A stretch of DNA of 64,000 bases from Planobispora longispora (lineage in GTDB: Bacteria; Actinomycetota; Actinomycetes; Streptosporangiales; Streptosporangiaceae). The stretch's first letter is position 1. Each line of letters begins with the position of its first letter. A program made the position numbers and the translations under genes. A model generated the notes under the pieces. It did no database searches and was not told where the DNA came from. It worked only from the letters and a program-made list of their open reading frames with translations. This document shows positions 9,623-18,372 of this stretch, piece after piece. Location: positions 1 to 64,000 of the forward strand of contig NZ_BOOH01000005.1 in NCBI RefSeq assembly GCF_016863135.1. The letters are read 5' to 3'.

Positions 9623-10743
9623 AGGAGACCGGGCCCATGGAGGAGACCGCGCCGGAGAGGGACACGGCGCAGGCCGGGACCGGGTCCGCGGCGGGGAGGG
9701 CGGCCGAGCCCCTGCTGGAGCTGTCCGGGCTGGAGAAGCACTTCCCGATCACGAGCGGCCTGGTCTTCAAGCGGCAGGCCGGCCGGGTGCACGCGGTCGA
9801 CGGCATCGACCTGACCGTGCACGCGGGAGAGACCCTCGGACTGGTCGGCGAGTCGGGGTGCGGCAAGTCCACCACCGGGCGCCTGGTCGCGCGGCTGCTG
9901 GAGCCGACCGGCGGCTCCATCCGGTACGGCGGGCGCGACATCACCCACGCGAGCCGCAGGGAGCTCCGGCCGATCCGGGCGGAGATCCAGATGATCTTCC
10001 AGGATCCGTACTCGTCGCTCAATCCCCGGCACACCGTGGGCGGCATCATCCGCGGCCCGATGGAGATCAACGGCATCGACCCCCCGGGCGGCCGGGACCG
10101 GCGGGTCCGGGAGCTGCTGGAGATCGTCGGGCTCAACCCGGAGCACTACAACCGCTTCCCGCACGAGTTCTCCGGCGGCCAGCGCCAGCGCATCGGCGTC
10201 GCCCGCGCGCTCGCCCTCGACCCGAGGCTGATCGTCGCCGACGAGCCGGTCTCCGCGCTGGACGTCTCCATCCAGGCCCAGGTCGTCAACCTGCTCCAGC
10301 GGCTCCAGCGGGAGCTGGGCATCGCGTTCCTGTTCATCGCGCACGACCTGGCGGTGGTCCGGCACTTCTCCCAGCGGGTCGCGGTCATGTACCTCGGCAA
10401 GATCGTCGAAATCGCCGACCGGGACTCGCTCTACGAGCGCCCCCGCCATCCCTACACGCACGCGCTGCTGTCGGCCGTGCCCGAGGTCGGGCTGGAGAGC
10501 GCGCCGGGGACGGGGCCCCGCGAGCGCATCCGCCTGGCCGGGGACGTGCCCTCCCCGATCGCCCCGCCGTCCGGCTGCCGGTTCCGCACCCGCTGCTGGA
10601 AGGCCCAGGAGAAGTGCGCGGCCGAGGAGCCGCCGCTGGTCCGGCTGGAGGGCAACCGGGAGGGCCACCTGACCGCCTGCCACTTCCCCGAGGCGCCGAC
10701 CGTGCACGGCCGGGACGTGGTGCTGGACCCGGCACTGGCGTGA
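9619..10743 (+). CDS. ABC importer ATPase, OppF/DppF type
   Basis: The 374-residue second ATPase carries Walker A GESGCGKS near 77-84, Q-loop [13 protein letters not shown], signature SGGQRQR, Walker [13 protein letters not shown] and His-switch FIAHDLAVV. The [10 protein letters not shown] segment and the C-terminal oligo_HPY region with Cys pairs ([16 protein letters not shown]) identify the OppF/DppF subtype. The first 30 residues are acidic and poorly conserved; ATG 9619 is favoured because it overlaps the upstream stop. It is the last gene of the importer operon and is followed by the terminator at 10820. Confidence 0.92.
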   Translation: MKETGPMEETAPERDTAQAGTGSAAGRAAEPLLELSGLEKHFPITSGLVFKRQAGRVHAVDGIDLTVHAGETLGLVGESGCGKSTTGRLVARLLEPTGGSIRYGGRDITHASRRELRPIRAEIQMIFQDPYSSLNPRHTVGGIIRGPMEINGIDPPGGRDRRVRELLEIVGLNPEHYNRFPHEFSGGQRQRIGVARALALDPRLIVADEPVSALDVSIQAQVVNLLQRLQRELGIAFLFIAHDLAVVRHFSQRVAVMYLGKIVEIADRDSLYERPRHPYTHALLSAVPEVGLESAPGTGPRERIRLAGDVPSPIAPPSGCRFRTRCWKAQEKCAAEEPPLVRLEGNREGHLTACHFPEAPTVHGRDVVLDPALA

Positions 10744-10819
10744 ACGGCGCCGGCGTGAACCGCACCGGACCCGGCACCGGCGTGAGGCGGTGCGGCGGGC
10801 GCCCCGCGCTCCCGCGAAA

Positions 10820-10850
10820 CGCCGTCGCCGGAGGGTGACCGGCGACGGCG
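10820..10850. terminator. Perfect 12-bp hairpin between importer operon and rpe
   Basis: CGCCGTCGCCGG (10820-10831) pairs exactly with CCGGCGACGGCG (10839-10850) around a seven-base loop. It lies between the 3' ends of the plus-strand importer operon and minus-strand rpe, so it can serve both. Confidence 0.75.
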
Positions 10851-10901
10851 GGGGGCGGCAGGGGGCGCAGCCGTACGAACGCGGACAGAATCCGAAAACT
10901 C

Positions 10902-11558
10902 TCAGGCCTTCGCGGCCAGCTCCCGCAGGGCGTCCACCGCGCGGGCGGGGTCGGCGGCGCCGTAGACGGCGTTGCCCGCGACGAAGACGTCGGCCCCCGC
11001 CTCGGCGCAGCGCTCGATGGTCTCGGCCGCGACGCCGCCGTCCACCTGGAGCCAGATCTGGCCGCCGTGCCGCTCGATGAGCGCGCGGGCCCGGCGGATC
11101 TTCGGCAGGACCACGTCGAGGAACTTCTGGCCGCCGAAGCCGGGCTCGACGGTCATCAGCAGCAGCATGTCGACCTCGCCGATCAGATCCTCGTACGGCT
11201 CGACGGGCGTGGCCGGGTTCAGCGCGAACCCGGCGCGCGCCCCGGCGGAGCGGATCTGCCGCAGCGTGCGGACCGGGGTCTTGGCCGCCTCGGCGTGGAT
11301 GGTCACGCTTCCGGCCCCCGCCTCGGCGTAGGCCGGGGCCCAGCGGTCCGGGTCCTCGATCATGAGGTGGCAGTCCAGCGGCAGGGACGTGGCCTTGAGC
11401 AGGGATTCCACGACCGGCAGGCCGAGCGTCAGGTTGGGCACGAAGTGGTTGTCCATGACGTCGACGTGCAGCCAGTCGGCGTTGGGAACCGCCGCGGCCG
11501 CCTCGGCGAGGCGGGCGAAGTCGGCGGACAGGATGCTGGGCGAGATCTGTACGGCCAT
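10902..11558 (-). CDS. rpe: Ribulose-phosphate 3-epimerase
   Basis: The 218-residue TIM-barrel enzyme interconverts ribulose 5-phosphate and xylulose 5-phosphate in the pentose phosphate pathway. Diagnostic segments are [10 protein letters not shown] near the N-terminus, [14 protein letters not shown] (metal-binding His/Asp), the metal-binding His in [17 protein letters not shown], and the catalytic-Asp region QVDGGV. The frame is open upstream to 11717 and beyond, but ATG 11558 gives the family N-terminus [18 protein letters not shown] hexamer ends eight bases before this ATG, so the mRNA may be leaderless or nearly so. Upstream in the same open frame lies the remnant of another gene (see 11690-11898). 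Confidence 0.93.
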   Translation of the reverse strand: MAVQISPSILSADFARLAEAAAAVPNADWLHVDVMDNHFVPNLTLGLPVVESLLKATSLPLDCHLMIEDPDRWAPAYAEAGAGSVTIHAEAAKTPVRTLRQIRSAGARAGFALNPATPVEPYEDLIGEVDMLLLMTVEPGFGGQKFLDVVLPKIRRARALIERHGGQIWLQVDGGVAAETIERCAEAGADVFVAGNAVYGAADPARAVDALRELAAKA

Positions 11559-11689
11559 GATGTCCGAGTCTATTGGCGGTCCCTTCCCCGCCTTCCACCA
11601 CCCTCGCACCGGTCGCCGGCGGGAGACCGCGGGTGACGGATCGGGCTTCTTGACGCGCTCCCCGGTCTGAAGGCCGGAGCACTGCGGAC

Positions 11690-11898
11690 GAGCCTGGTAG
11701 CGCAGATCCGCGAGCACGCCGTAGTGGTCGGAGGGGACGACCCCGGCGGTCTCGGCGGCGCCGATGACCTCGCAGCGCAGGGGGTGTCCCGCGCCTCCGG
11801 GCTTGGGCCAGACGGACGGGGTGTAGTCGAACCGGCGCTCGGGGAACAGCGCCGGGGCGGGTCAGGCCGGTGAGCATGCGGATCTCGTCGCTCTCCGC
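11690..11898 (-). pseudogene. Broken C-terminal remnant of an endonuclease/exonuclease/phosphatase-family gene
   Basis: Reading the minus strand from 11898 gives AESDEIRMLTGL; then the frame must shift and an in-frame TGA at 11864-11862 must be passed to reach [16 protein letters not shown] and [15 protein letters not shown]. The last segment, with [10 protein letters not shown], is the classic C-terminus of the EEP fold (His/Asp catalytic pair SDH). No N-terminal catalytic domain is present. The piece therefore looks like a truncated and frameshifted relic. After the TGA the frame stays open without a stop into rpe. Assignment rests on the short SDHYG motif. Confidence 0.55.
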
Positions 11899-11991
11899 AT
11901 CTGACGCTGGCCGTACAGGGAGATTTCACCGCATATCCAGCCATTTACCGACGTCAATCCGGGCCTACGGCTCGCAGGGCGGCTGAGGCTG

Positions 11992-12020
11992 CGGGGAAAG
12001 ACAAGACTGCTCTTTTCCCG
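11992..12020. promoter_or_regulatory. Hairpin upstream of the amidase gene
   Basis: CGGGGAAAGA (11992-12001) and TCTTTTCCCG (12011-12020) form a 10-base stem with one mismatch about 45 bases before the amidase start. It may be a leader hairpin, operator or terminator against upstream transcription. Confidence 0.35.
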
Positions 12021-12064
12021 CGCTCCCTTCTAGATTTTCCGGCACGGTCACCGAGGAGGACACG

Positions 12065-13465
12065 TTGACGCAGCTGTGGGCATTGGGCGCGTGGGACCTG
12101 GCGGGAATGATCCGCGGAGGGGAGGTCTCGTGCCGGGAGGTCGTCGAGGCGCATCTACGGCGGATCGACGAGGTGAACTCGCGCGTGAACGCCGTCACGG
12201 TCACGCTGCGGGAGGGGTCGCTCGCCGCGGCGGACGCCGCCGACAGGGCGCGTGCGCGGGGTGAGACGGCCGGTCCCCTGCACGGCGTGCCGATGACGGT
12301 CAAGGAGAACATCGACGTCGCGGGGTCGGCCACGACGATGGGGATCGTCCCCCTCCGGGAGGCGACGGCGGCCGCCGACGCGCCCTTCGTCGCCGAGCTG
12401 CGCGCGGCGGGGGCGATCCCGATCGGCCGGACGAACATGCCCGAGTTCGGCATGCGCTGGCACACCGACAACGCCCTGTACGGCGCGACGGTCAATCCCT
12501 GGTCCGCCGGGCACACGCCGGGCGCGTCGAGCGGCGGGGAGGCTGCCGCGGTGGCGACGGGGATGTCCCCGCTCGGGATCGGGAACGACGGCGCGGGCTC
12601 GCTGCGCTGGCCGGCCCAGTGCTGTGGCGTCAGCGCGCTGAAGACCTCGCTGGGCAGGGTGGCGCAGGCCGGAGAGCGGTCGGGGCCGCTCCCCTTCGCC
12701 TTCCAGCTGCTCGCCGTCCACGGCCCGATCGCCCGGCACGTCCGGGATCTGCGCCTGGCCTTCGAGCACATGTGCGGACGGTCCGGCGGGGATCCGTGGC
12801 ACGCCCCGGCGCCCCTGCGCGGCCCCTCCGTGCCGGCGCCGGTACGGGTCCGGGTCGTGACCGGTGCCGGCGGGACCGGTACGGCCCCGGAGGTGGCGGA
12901 CGCGCTGCGGCGCGCGGCGGCGATCCTGGCCGATGCGGGCTATCTCGTCGAGGAGGGGGAGGCTCCGGCCCTCACCCGCTCGAGCGAGGTCTACACGCAG
13001 ATCATGTCGAACTACAGCCGCGCGCACCGGGACCGGCTCCCGGTCGAGGCCGTCGCCTCGCCCGGGTTCGTGCGCTTCTGGCAGCTCTACGAGCCGGTCT
13101 GGGCACGCGCCGCCGGTGAGGAGGCGTTCGACCCGATGATGGAGCGGGCGTCCATCGCGCGGCTGTGGAGCACGTGGATGAGCCACGCGCCGCTGGTGCT
13201 CGCGCCGATCCGCACGCGCCCGGCCTTCCCCGTCGGATCGGACCTCGATCCCGGCTGGCTGGACGACTGGCCGGACACCATGCGCATGGTCGTGGCGGTC
13301 AATCTTCTCGGACTGCCCGCGGTCGCCGTGCCCGTCGGGCTGAGCGACGCCCTGCCGCAGGTCGTGCAGGTCATCGGCCCGAGGTTCCGCGAGGACCTGT
13401 GCCTGGACGCCGCCGAGGTGCTGGAGGCGGCGGCCGGGACGCTGACCCCGATCGACCCGCGCTGA
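12065..13465 (+). CDS. Amidase-signature family hydrolase
   Basis: The 466-residue enzyme hydrolyses an amide bond. The amidase-signature triad can be placed: Lys80 in VPMTVKENIDV, cis-Ser155 in PGASSGGEAAA and nucleophile Ser179 in GNDGAGSLRWPA. Length and order fit stand-alone amidases rather than GatA, and no gatB or gatC is near, so tRNA amidotransferase function is unlikely. The substrate is unknown. The start is TTG at 12065, preceded by GAGGAGG with a five-base spacer; the family N-terminus (LWALGAWDLAGMIRGGEVS) supports it. It converges with the hydrolase at 13518. Confidence 0.88.
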   Translation: MTQLWALGAWDLAGMIRGGEVSCREVVEAHLRRIDEVNSRVNAVTVTLREGSLAAADAADRARARGETAGPLHGVPMTVKENIDVAGSATTMGIVPLREATAAADAPFVAELRAAGAIPIGRTNMPEFGMRWHTDNALYGATVNPWSAGHTPGASSGGEAAAVATGMSPLGIGNDGAGSLRWPAQCCGVSALKTSLGRVAQAGERSGPLPFAFQLLAVHGPIARHVRDLRLAFEHMCGRSGGDPWHAPAPLRGPSVPAPVRVRVVTGAGGTGTAPEVADALRRAAAILADAGYLVEEGEAPALTRSSEVYTQIMSNYSRAHRDRLPVEAVASPGFVRFWQLYEPVWARAAGEEAFDPMMERASIARLWSTWMSHAPLVLAPIRTRPAFPVGSDLDPGWLDDWPDTMRMVVAVNLLGLPAVAVPVGLSDALPQVVQVIGPRFREDLCLDAAEVLEAAAGTLTPIDPR

Positions 13466-13472
13466 CCTTCGT

Positions 13473-13498
13473 CCCGGCGCCCCCTCCGGAGCGCCGGG
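13473..13498. terminator. Hairpin between convergent amidase and hydrolase genes
   Basis: CCCGGCGC (13473-13480) pairs with GCGCCGGG (13491-13498) around a ten-base loop, eight bases past the amidase stop. It probably terminates both converging genes. Confidence 0.6.
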
Positions 13499-13517
13499 GC
13501 GGGATTGCGGGGCAGGA

Positions 13518-14435
13518 TCATCGGCGGACGGCCGAGGCCGCCTCGGCCCGCCGGACGAGATCGGCGATGCGCGAGGATATCTCGGGCCACAGCGCACGGG
13601 GCAGATCGTGTCCCATGCCGTCGATCACCACGAGTTCGGCGCCCGGGACGGCCTCCGCGGTCGCCCGCCCGCCGCTGACGTCGCACATGGCGTCGTCGGC
13701 GCCGTGGATCACCAGCGTGGGCGCCGCGACCGACCTGAGCCGGGCCGTCCGGTCTCCCGAGGCGATGGCCGCGATGCCCTGGCGCGCCGCGCCGAGGGGA
13801 TCGTAGGCCCGGTCATAGGCGCGCCCGGCACGTTCGCGCACCCCGGCTTCGTCGGGCTCGAAGCCGGGTGATCTGACCACCCGGGAGACCCTGACCATCT
13901 GTTCGATCACCTCTTCGCGGGTCGCGGGCGGCCGCCCCGCCATCGCGGCCAGCGCCTCGGGCCGCGGCCGGCCCACGGAGGGACCGCCGGTGGTGGACAT
14001 CATCGACGTCAGCGACCGGACCCGGGCGGGATGTTCGATCGCGATCATCTGGGCGATCATCGCGCCCATCGAGGCTCCCACGATGTGGGCGCTGTCCAGC
14101 CCGAGCGCGTCGAGCAGGCCGACCGTGTCGGCCGCCATGTCGGACAGGGTGTAGGACGCCGAGGACGTGTCGCCCGCCAGCGCCGCCGCCAGATCGGGCG
14201 CCGGCGCGTCGTGGAAGTGCGAGGACAGCCCGGCGTCGCGGTTGTCGAACCGGATCACCTGCAGGCCGCGGGCGACGAGCCCCGCGCAGAAGTCATCGGG
14301 CCAGTTGATCATCTGCGCGGCGACACCCATCACCAGCAGCACGGGCGGCGACCGGAAATCACCGAAGCGCTCGTACGCCACTTCGATTTTCGACGGGCCG
14401 ACATTCAGTGCCTTCTCCGGGCTCACAGGCGCCAT
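13518..14435 (-). CDS. Alpha/beta hydrolase resembling RdmC/DnrP-type esterases
   Basis: The 305-residue protein has the alpha/beta-hydrolase fold with nucleophile Ser122 in VGASMGAMIAQ, an acid in HGADDAM and catalytic His in DGMGHDLP. The segments PVLLVMGVAAQMINWPDDFC and QVIRFDNRDAGLSS resemble aclacinomycin methylesterase RdmC and its relatives, but many housekeeping hydrolases share them and no polyketide genes are near. No signal peptide is seen, so the enzyme is probably cytoplasmic. GGAGGGGAG sits directly before ATG 14435. An AT-rich upstream region probably holds its promoter. Confidence 0.82.
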   Translation of the reverse strand: MAPVSPEKALNVGPSKIEVAYERFGDFRSPPVLLVMGVAAQMINWPDDFCAGLVARGLQVIRFDNRDAGLSSHFHDAPAPDLAAALAGDTSSASYTLSDMAADTVGLLDALGLDSAHIVGASMGAMIAQMIAIEHPARVRSLTSMMSTTGGPSVGRPRPEALAAMAGRPPATREEVIEQMVRVSRVVRSPGFEPDEAGVRERAGRAYDRAYDPLGAARQGIAAIASGDRTARLRSVAAPTLVIHGADDAMCDVSGGRATAEAVPGAELVVIDGMGHDLPRALWPEISSRIADLVRRAEAASAVRR

Positions 14436-14728
14436 CTCCCCTCCGCGGAACGGAGAAATGACGGTACCAGGACAGCTGACGCAAATACAGTTTTAAAAAA
14501 CAAATCGAACCGGCGACCGATTGCGGCCATCTCCAAGAAAACAAGGAAACCGTGTCGTATACTGGGGCCGGGAAAGCCGCCTGCCGAATATGCCGGCCCA
14601 GCGGCACGACCGGTGGTCCGGGCGGATGTCCACGCCGGCCGGCACCGGCGGGGAGCACCGCGGCCGTGACGGCGCGGCCCGTCCCTCCACGGATACAACC
14701 CGTCGAGCGAGCGACCGATTCTCCCTGC
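14436..14728. other. Intergenic region, no gene seen
   Basis: This stretch between the hydrolase start and the ridA 3' end carries an AT-rich patch at about 14480-14560 that probably holds the hydrolase promoter. No ORF with actinobacterial codon bias, clear terminator or RNA structure was recognised. Confidence 0.4.
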
Positions 14729-15115
14729 TCAGGCCGCCGCCATCACCTCGATCTCCACCAGCCAGCCCTCGGCGAGCGTCTGCGCCACGATTGCCGTCGT
14801 GGGCACCCGCCGCCCGCCCAAGGCCGCCATCCGGGCCTTGGCATTCGCCTCGGCGCAGGAGGGATCGCGCAGGTAACTCGTGAGCCTCACGATGTTGTCC
14901 ACGCTCATGCCCGCCTCCGCGAGGATTACCCGGAGATTCCTCCAGATGAGATCGAGCTGTCCTTCGAGCGTCGTCGCCGGGATGCCGCCGGAATCCAGCC
15001 CCATGGTCCCCGCGACGAACAGAAAACGAGACGGATTTCGCACTTCGATCGCGTGCGCGTAATCATCGGTGGCGGGGTAGACACCCTCGGCGGGGTTGTG
15101 AACGATCATCTCCAT
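14729..15115 (-). CDS. RidA/YjgF-family protein
   Basis: The 128-residue product belongs to the RidA (YER057c/UK114) family, whose best-known members deaminate reactive enamine/imine intermediates and form trimers. Recognisable parts are the N-terminal VHNPAEGVYP, FVAGTMGLD, the helix DLIWRNLRVILAEAGMSVDNIV and the C-terminal RVPTTAIVAQTLAEGWLVEIEVMA. Archetypal RidA has a catalytic Arg in a CVEA motif region; here the matching segment differs (TTAIVAQ), so this may be a non-archetypal Rid subgroup. ATG 15115 is chosen with AAAGGGTGG upstream; a second ATG lies two codons downstream. It follows rsmB on the same strand, 158 bases away. Confidence 0.85.
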   Translation of the reverse strand: MEMIVHNPAEGVYPATDDYAHAIEVRNPSRFLFVAGTMGLDSGGIPATTLEGQLDLIWRNLRVILAEAGMSVDNIVRLTSYLRDPSCAEANAKARMAALGGRRVPTTAIVAQTLAEGWLVEIEVMAAA

Positions 15116-15188
15116 GACGGCCACCCTTTCCCGCCGCAGAACCCGCCTCCAGAGCCAAACCGGCACGATTGGCCCCCACCGCGACCGT

Positions 15189-15265
15189 GGCGCGCCGTAC
15201 CGGTGAGGGGTGACGCGCCGTACCAGGAGCGACGCGGTACCAGTGGGTGGCGGCGCGCCGTGCCG
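15189..15265. repeat. Degenerate short direct repeats
   Basis: Four variants of GGCGCGCCGTACC occur within about 75 bases (near 15189, 15212, 15231 and 15252), spaced roughly 20-23 bases, in the gap between rsmB and ridA. Unit divergence is high. A decayed minisatellite or repeated protein-binding site are both possible. Confidence 0.35.
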
Positions 15266-15273
15266 TCGGGTGG

Positions 15274-16863
15274 TCAGCGGCGGCGGAGCAGGGCGAGGAA
15301 CATGGCGTCGGTGCCGTGGCGGTGCGGCCAGAACTGGGCGTACGGGCCGTCGCCCAGGTCCTTGACCTCGGGGAGGTAGGGACGGGCGTCGAGGGCCTCG
15401 GCGTCGTCGCGGTCCCGGAGGACGTCGCCGACCACGGTGACGGTCTCGGCCAGGTGCGGCGAGCAGGTCACGTAGGCCACCACCCCGCCCGGACGGACGG
15501 CGTCGAGCGCGGACGCCAGCAGGGCCCGCTGGAGCCCGCCCAGCTCGGGGAGGCTCCGGGGGTCGCGGCGCCAGCGGGACTCGGGGCGGCGGCGCAGCGC
15601 GCCCAGGCCGGTGCAGGGGGCGTCCACCATGACCCGGTCGAAGGCTCCGGGCCGCCAGGCCGGGACCGTGCCGTCGGCGGTGATCACCCCGGCCTTCCGG
15701 GTGGTCTGCCAGACCAGGCGGGCACGGTGGTGCTGCAGCTCGGCGGCGAGGAGGCGGGCCCCGCCGGGGAAGGGCTCCGGACGGGCGGCGGCGCCGTCGC
15801 GGGTGGAGCGGGCGGCGACGTCGCCGTGGGTGGCGAGGGCGTCCAGGAGACCCGCCTTGCCGCCCGGCCCGGCGCACATGTCGAGCCAGCGGGCGTCGCC
15901 GCCGGTCACCGGGACGCGGGTGAGGGCGAGCGCGACGAGCTGGCTGGCCTCGTCCTGGACGGCGGCGCGGGACTCGGCCACGGCCGGGATCGCGCCGGGG
16001 TCGCCCTCGGGCAGGTAGGCGGCGTACGGGGAGAACTCGGCGGGCTGGGCGCCGGAGTCGAGCAGTTCCTCCACCGAGGTCCGGCCGGGCCGGGCGACCA
16101 GGGTCACCCGGGGCCGTTCGTTGTCGGCGGCCAGCAGGGCGGCCGTCTCCGCGAAGTCCCCGCCGACGGCGTCGCGGAGCGCGGTGACGATCCACCGGGG
16201 GTGGCTGTGCGCCACGGCCAGGTGGCCGATCGGGTCGTCGGCCGGATCCGGGGCCACGATCGGGATCCACTGCTCCAGGGAGCGGGTGGAGACCTTGCGG
16301 AGCACCGCGTTGGCGTACTTCGACGGGCCGATGCCCACCCGGAGCCGGACCAGGTCGACGGTCGTGCCGACGGCGGCGTGCGGGGGGACGCGGGTCTTGA
16401 GCAGCTGGTGCACGCCGAGGCGGACGGCGTCCAGCAGCGGCGGGTCGAGGTCCTCGGGGGCCCGGTCGCTGCAGGCGGCGATGATCTCGTCGTAGGTGCC
16501 CAGGCCGCGCAGGGTGCCGTAGGCCAGCTCGGTGGCCAGGCCCGCGTCACGCCCCGACAGGCCGCGCTCGCGCAGCAGCGCCGGCATCAGCAGGTTGGCG
16601 TAGGCGTCCCGCTCGTCCACGGCGCGCAGCAGGTCGTAGGCGGTGTTGCGGGCCTCGTCGTGGACCGGCTTGGGCGGGCGCCGGTCCCGGCCGCCGGACG
16701 CGCCCTGCCTCCGGCCGCCCCCCGCGGTCCCCCGGCGCTCGCCGGAACCACCCGCGCCCTGACCACGGCCACCGGAACCACCCGCGGCGCCCGATCCTCG
16801 GCCGCCACCGCCGCCACGGCCTCCGCCACGCGGGGCGGATCCGCCGTTCCCCCGATCACCCAT
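15274..16863 (-). CDS. rsmB: 16S rRNA (cytosine-5) methyltransferase, RsmB/Sun family
   Basis: The 529-residue protein methylates C5 of a cytosine in 16S rRNA (position 967 in E. coli). It starts with about 55 Gly/Arg-rich residues, an actinobacterial extension that probably aids RNA binding. A NusB-like RNA-binding domain follows (about 65-200), then the SAM-dependent Rossmann domain with WLDMCAGPGGKAG (SAM site), the motif IV cysteine in VDAPCTGLG near 417 and the catalytic motif VI cysteine in VTCSPHLAET near 463. ATG 16863 lies six bases after the fmt stop, so the two are cotranscribed. Order def-fmt-rsmB is widely conserved. Confidence 0.92.
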   Translation of the reverse strand: MGDRGNGGSAPRGGGRGGGGGRGSGAAGGSGGRGQGAGGSGERRGTAGGGRRQGASGGRDRRPPKPVHDEARNTAYDLLRAVDERDAYANLLMPALLRERGLSGRDAGLATELAYGTLRGLGTYDEIIAACSDRAPEDLDPPLLDAVRLGVHQLLKTRVPPHAAVGTTVDLVRLRVGIGPSKYANAVLRKVSTRSLEQWIPIVAPDPADDPIGHLAVAHSHPRWIVTALRDAVGGDFAETAALLAADNERPRVTLVARPGRTSVEELLDSGAQPAEFSPYAAYLPEGDPGAIPAVAESRAAVQDEASQLVALALTRVPVTGGDARWLDMCAGPGGKAGLLDALATHGDVAARSTRDGAAARPEPFPGGARLLAAELQHHRARLVWQTTRKAGVITADGTVPAWRPGAFDRVMVDAPCTGLGALRRRPESRWRRDPRSLPELGGLQRALLASALDAVRPGGVVAYVTCSPHLAETVTVVGDVLRDRDDAEALDARPYLPEVKDLGDGPYAQFWPHRHGTDAMFLALLRRR

Positions 16864-16869
16864 GATTCG

Positions 16870-17799
16870 TCAGACCAGCCGATCCTCGCCGGTGGGCCGC
16901 ACACCGCGAGCCCACTCTCCCGCGGTCATCAGGCGCTTGCCCTGCGGCTGCACCTCGCCCAGCTCGACCGGGCAGGTGGCCGTGCCGACCAGGACGGAGT
17001 TCTTCGACACCGCCATCTCTCCGGGGGCGAGGGCCGGGGCCTCGGGGGCCAGCCGTACCGGGCCGAGCTTGACGCGCTGGCCGCGGAACTCGGCCCACGT
17101 GCCCGGGGCGGGCGTGCAGGCGCGGATCAGGCGGTCCACCCGCATCGCGGGCGCGGACCAGTCGATCCGGGCGTCCTCGACGTTGATCTTCGGTGCGTGG
17201 CTCACCCCGTCGGCGGGCTGCGGCCGGGCCTCCAGCGTGCCGTCCTCGATGCCGTCCAGGGTCGCGGCCAGCAGCCCGGCGCCCGACTCGGCCAGCCGGG
17301 CGAGCAGCTCGCCGCTGGTGTCGGCGGCGCGGACCTCCTCGGTGACCATGCCGTAGACGGGACCGGCGTCGAGCTCCTTGACGATCTGGAACGTGGTCGC
17401 CCCGGTGATCTCGTCGCCGTGCAGTACGGCGTGCTGCACGGGGGCCGCCCCCCGCCACGCGGGCAGCAGCGAGAAGTGCAGGTTGACCCAGCCGTGGCGG
17501 GGGATGTCCAGCGCCGCCTGCGGCAGCAGGGCGCCGTAGGCCACCACCGGGCAGGCGTCCGGGCCGATCTGCTTCAGCCGCTCCAGGAACTCGGGATCAC
17601 CCGCCTTCGCCGGCCTGAGCACCTCGATGCCCGCCTCCTCGGCCAGCTCGGCGACCGGGCTCGGGTGGACCTTGCGGCCCCGGCCCGACGGGGCGTCCGG
17701 GCGGGTGACGACGGCGAGGACCTCGTGGCGCGGCGAGTCGAGCAGCGCGCGCAGCGAGGGCAGGGCGGTGTCCGGGGTTCCGGCGAAGACCAGGCGCAC
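16870..17799 (-). CDS. fmt: Methionyl-tRNA formyltransferase
   Basis: The 309-residue enzyme formylates initiator Met-tRNA using 10-formyl-tetrahydrofolate. The N-terminal catalytic domain begins with [16 protein letters not shown] and contains the active-site Asn/His in [20 protein letters not shown]; the C-terminal domain (from about 205) contains the [13 protein letters not shown] segment. The longer open frame to 17871 overlaps def and lacks homology, so GTG 17799, with an AGGA site just upstream, is the start. It lies five bases downstream of the def stop, making def-fmt a tight pair: one adds and the other removes the formyl group. Confidence 0.94.
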   Translation of the reverse strand: MRLVFAGTPDTALPSLRALLDSPRHEVLAVVTRPDAPSGRGRKVHPSPVAELAEEAGIEVLRPAKAGDPEFLERLKQIGPDACPVVAYGALLPQAALDIPRHGWVNLHFSLLPAWRGAAPVQHAVLHGDEITGATTFQIVKELDAGPVYGMVTEEVRAADTSGELLARLAESGAGLLAATLDGIEDGTLEARPQPADGVSHAPKINVEDARIDWSAPAMRVDRLIRACTPAPGTWAEFRGQRVKLGPVRLAPEAPALAPGEMAVSKNSVLVGTATCPVELGEVQPQGKRLMTAGEWARGVRPTGEDRLV

Positions 17800-17804
17800 G
17801 GTTC

Positions 17805-18353
17805 CTACAGAGCCTTCCCGTGGGTGGCGTGCGGGGAGAACTTGACGACGGGCGCGGCCATGCCGCTCCACTCGGCCTGGCGGATCTCCTTCATCGCGAG
17901 CTTGCGCTGCTGGGAGTCCATCCGGTCGATGAACAGCACGCCGTCCAGGTGGTCGGTCTCGTGCTGGAAGCAGCGGGCCATGAGGTCGGTGCCCTCGAGG
18001 GTGACGGGCTCGCCGTGCATGTCGAAGCCCTTGGCCACCGCGCGGATCGCCCGGGGGGTGGGGTAGGTCAGGCCGGGGAAGGACAGGCAGCCCTCCTCGC
18101 CCTCCTCGTCCATCTCGTCGGACAGGTCGAGGTTCGGGTTGATCAGGTGCCCGAGCTGGTCGTCCACGTAGTAGGTGAAGACCCGCAGGCCGACCCCGAT
18201 CTGGGGCGCGGCCAGACCGGCTCCGGGCGCGTCCAGCATGGTGTCGGTGAGGTCCTTGACGAGCTTGCGCAGCTCCTTGTCGAAGTCCTTGACCGGCTCG
18301 GCCGCGGTGCGCAGCACCGGATCGCCGAAGAGACGGATTGACTGAATGGCCAA
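17805..18353 (-). CDS. def: Peptide deformylase
   Basis: The 182-residue metalloenzyme removes the N-terminal formyl group from new proteins. All three family motifs are intact: [10 protein letters not shown] (44-53), EGCLSFPG with metal ligand Cys89, and QHETDHLDG with His131, Glu132 and His135. The C-terminal tail ([13 protein letters not shown]) is longer than in E. coli, as usual in actinobacteria. The start is TTG at 18353 preceded by AAGGAG. A TAGACT hexamer at 18380-18385, at the 3' end of the upstream gene, may be a promoter -10 for the def-fmt-rsmB group. Confidence 0.94.
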   Translation of the reverse strand: MAIQSIRLFGDPVLRTAAEPVKDFDKELRKLVKDLTDTMLDAPGAGLAAPQIGVGLRVFTYYVDDQLGHLINPNLDLSDEMDEEGEEGCLSFPGLTYPTPRAIRAVAKGFDMHGEPVTLEGTDLMARCFQHETDHLDGVLFIDRMDSQQRKLAMKEIRQAEWSGMAAPVVKFSPHATHGKAL

Positions 18354-18372
18354 CAGGGCTCCTTCCCGAGGA

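Noticed and set aside
11570-11944. 124-codon minus ORF upstream of rpe
   Set aside because: It is an out-of-frame reading across the broken EEP relic; recognisable residues are split between the two other frames.
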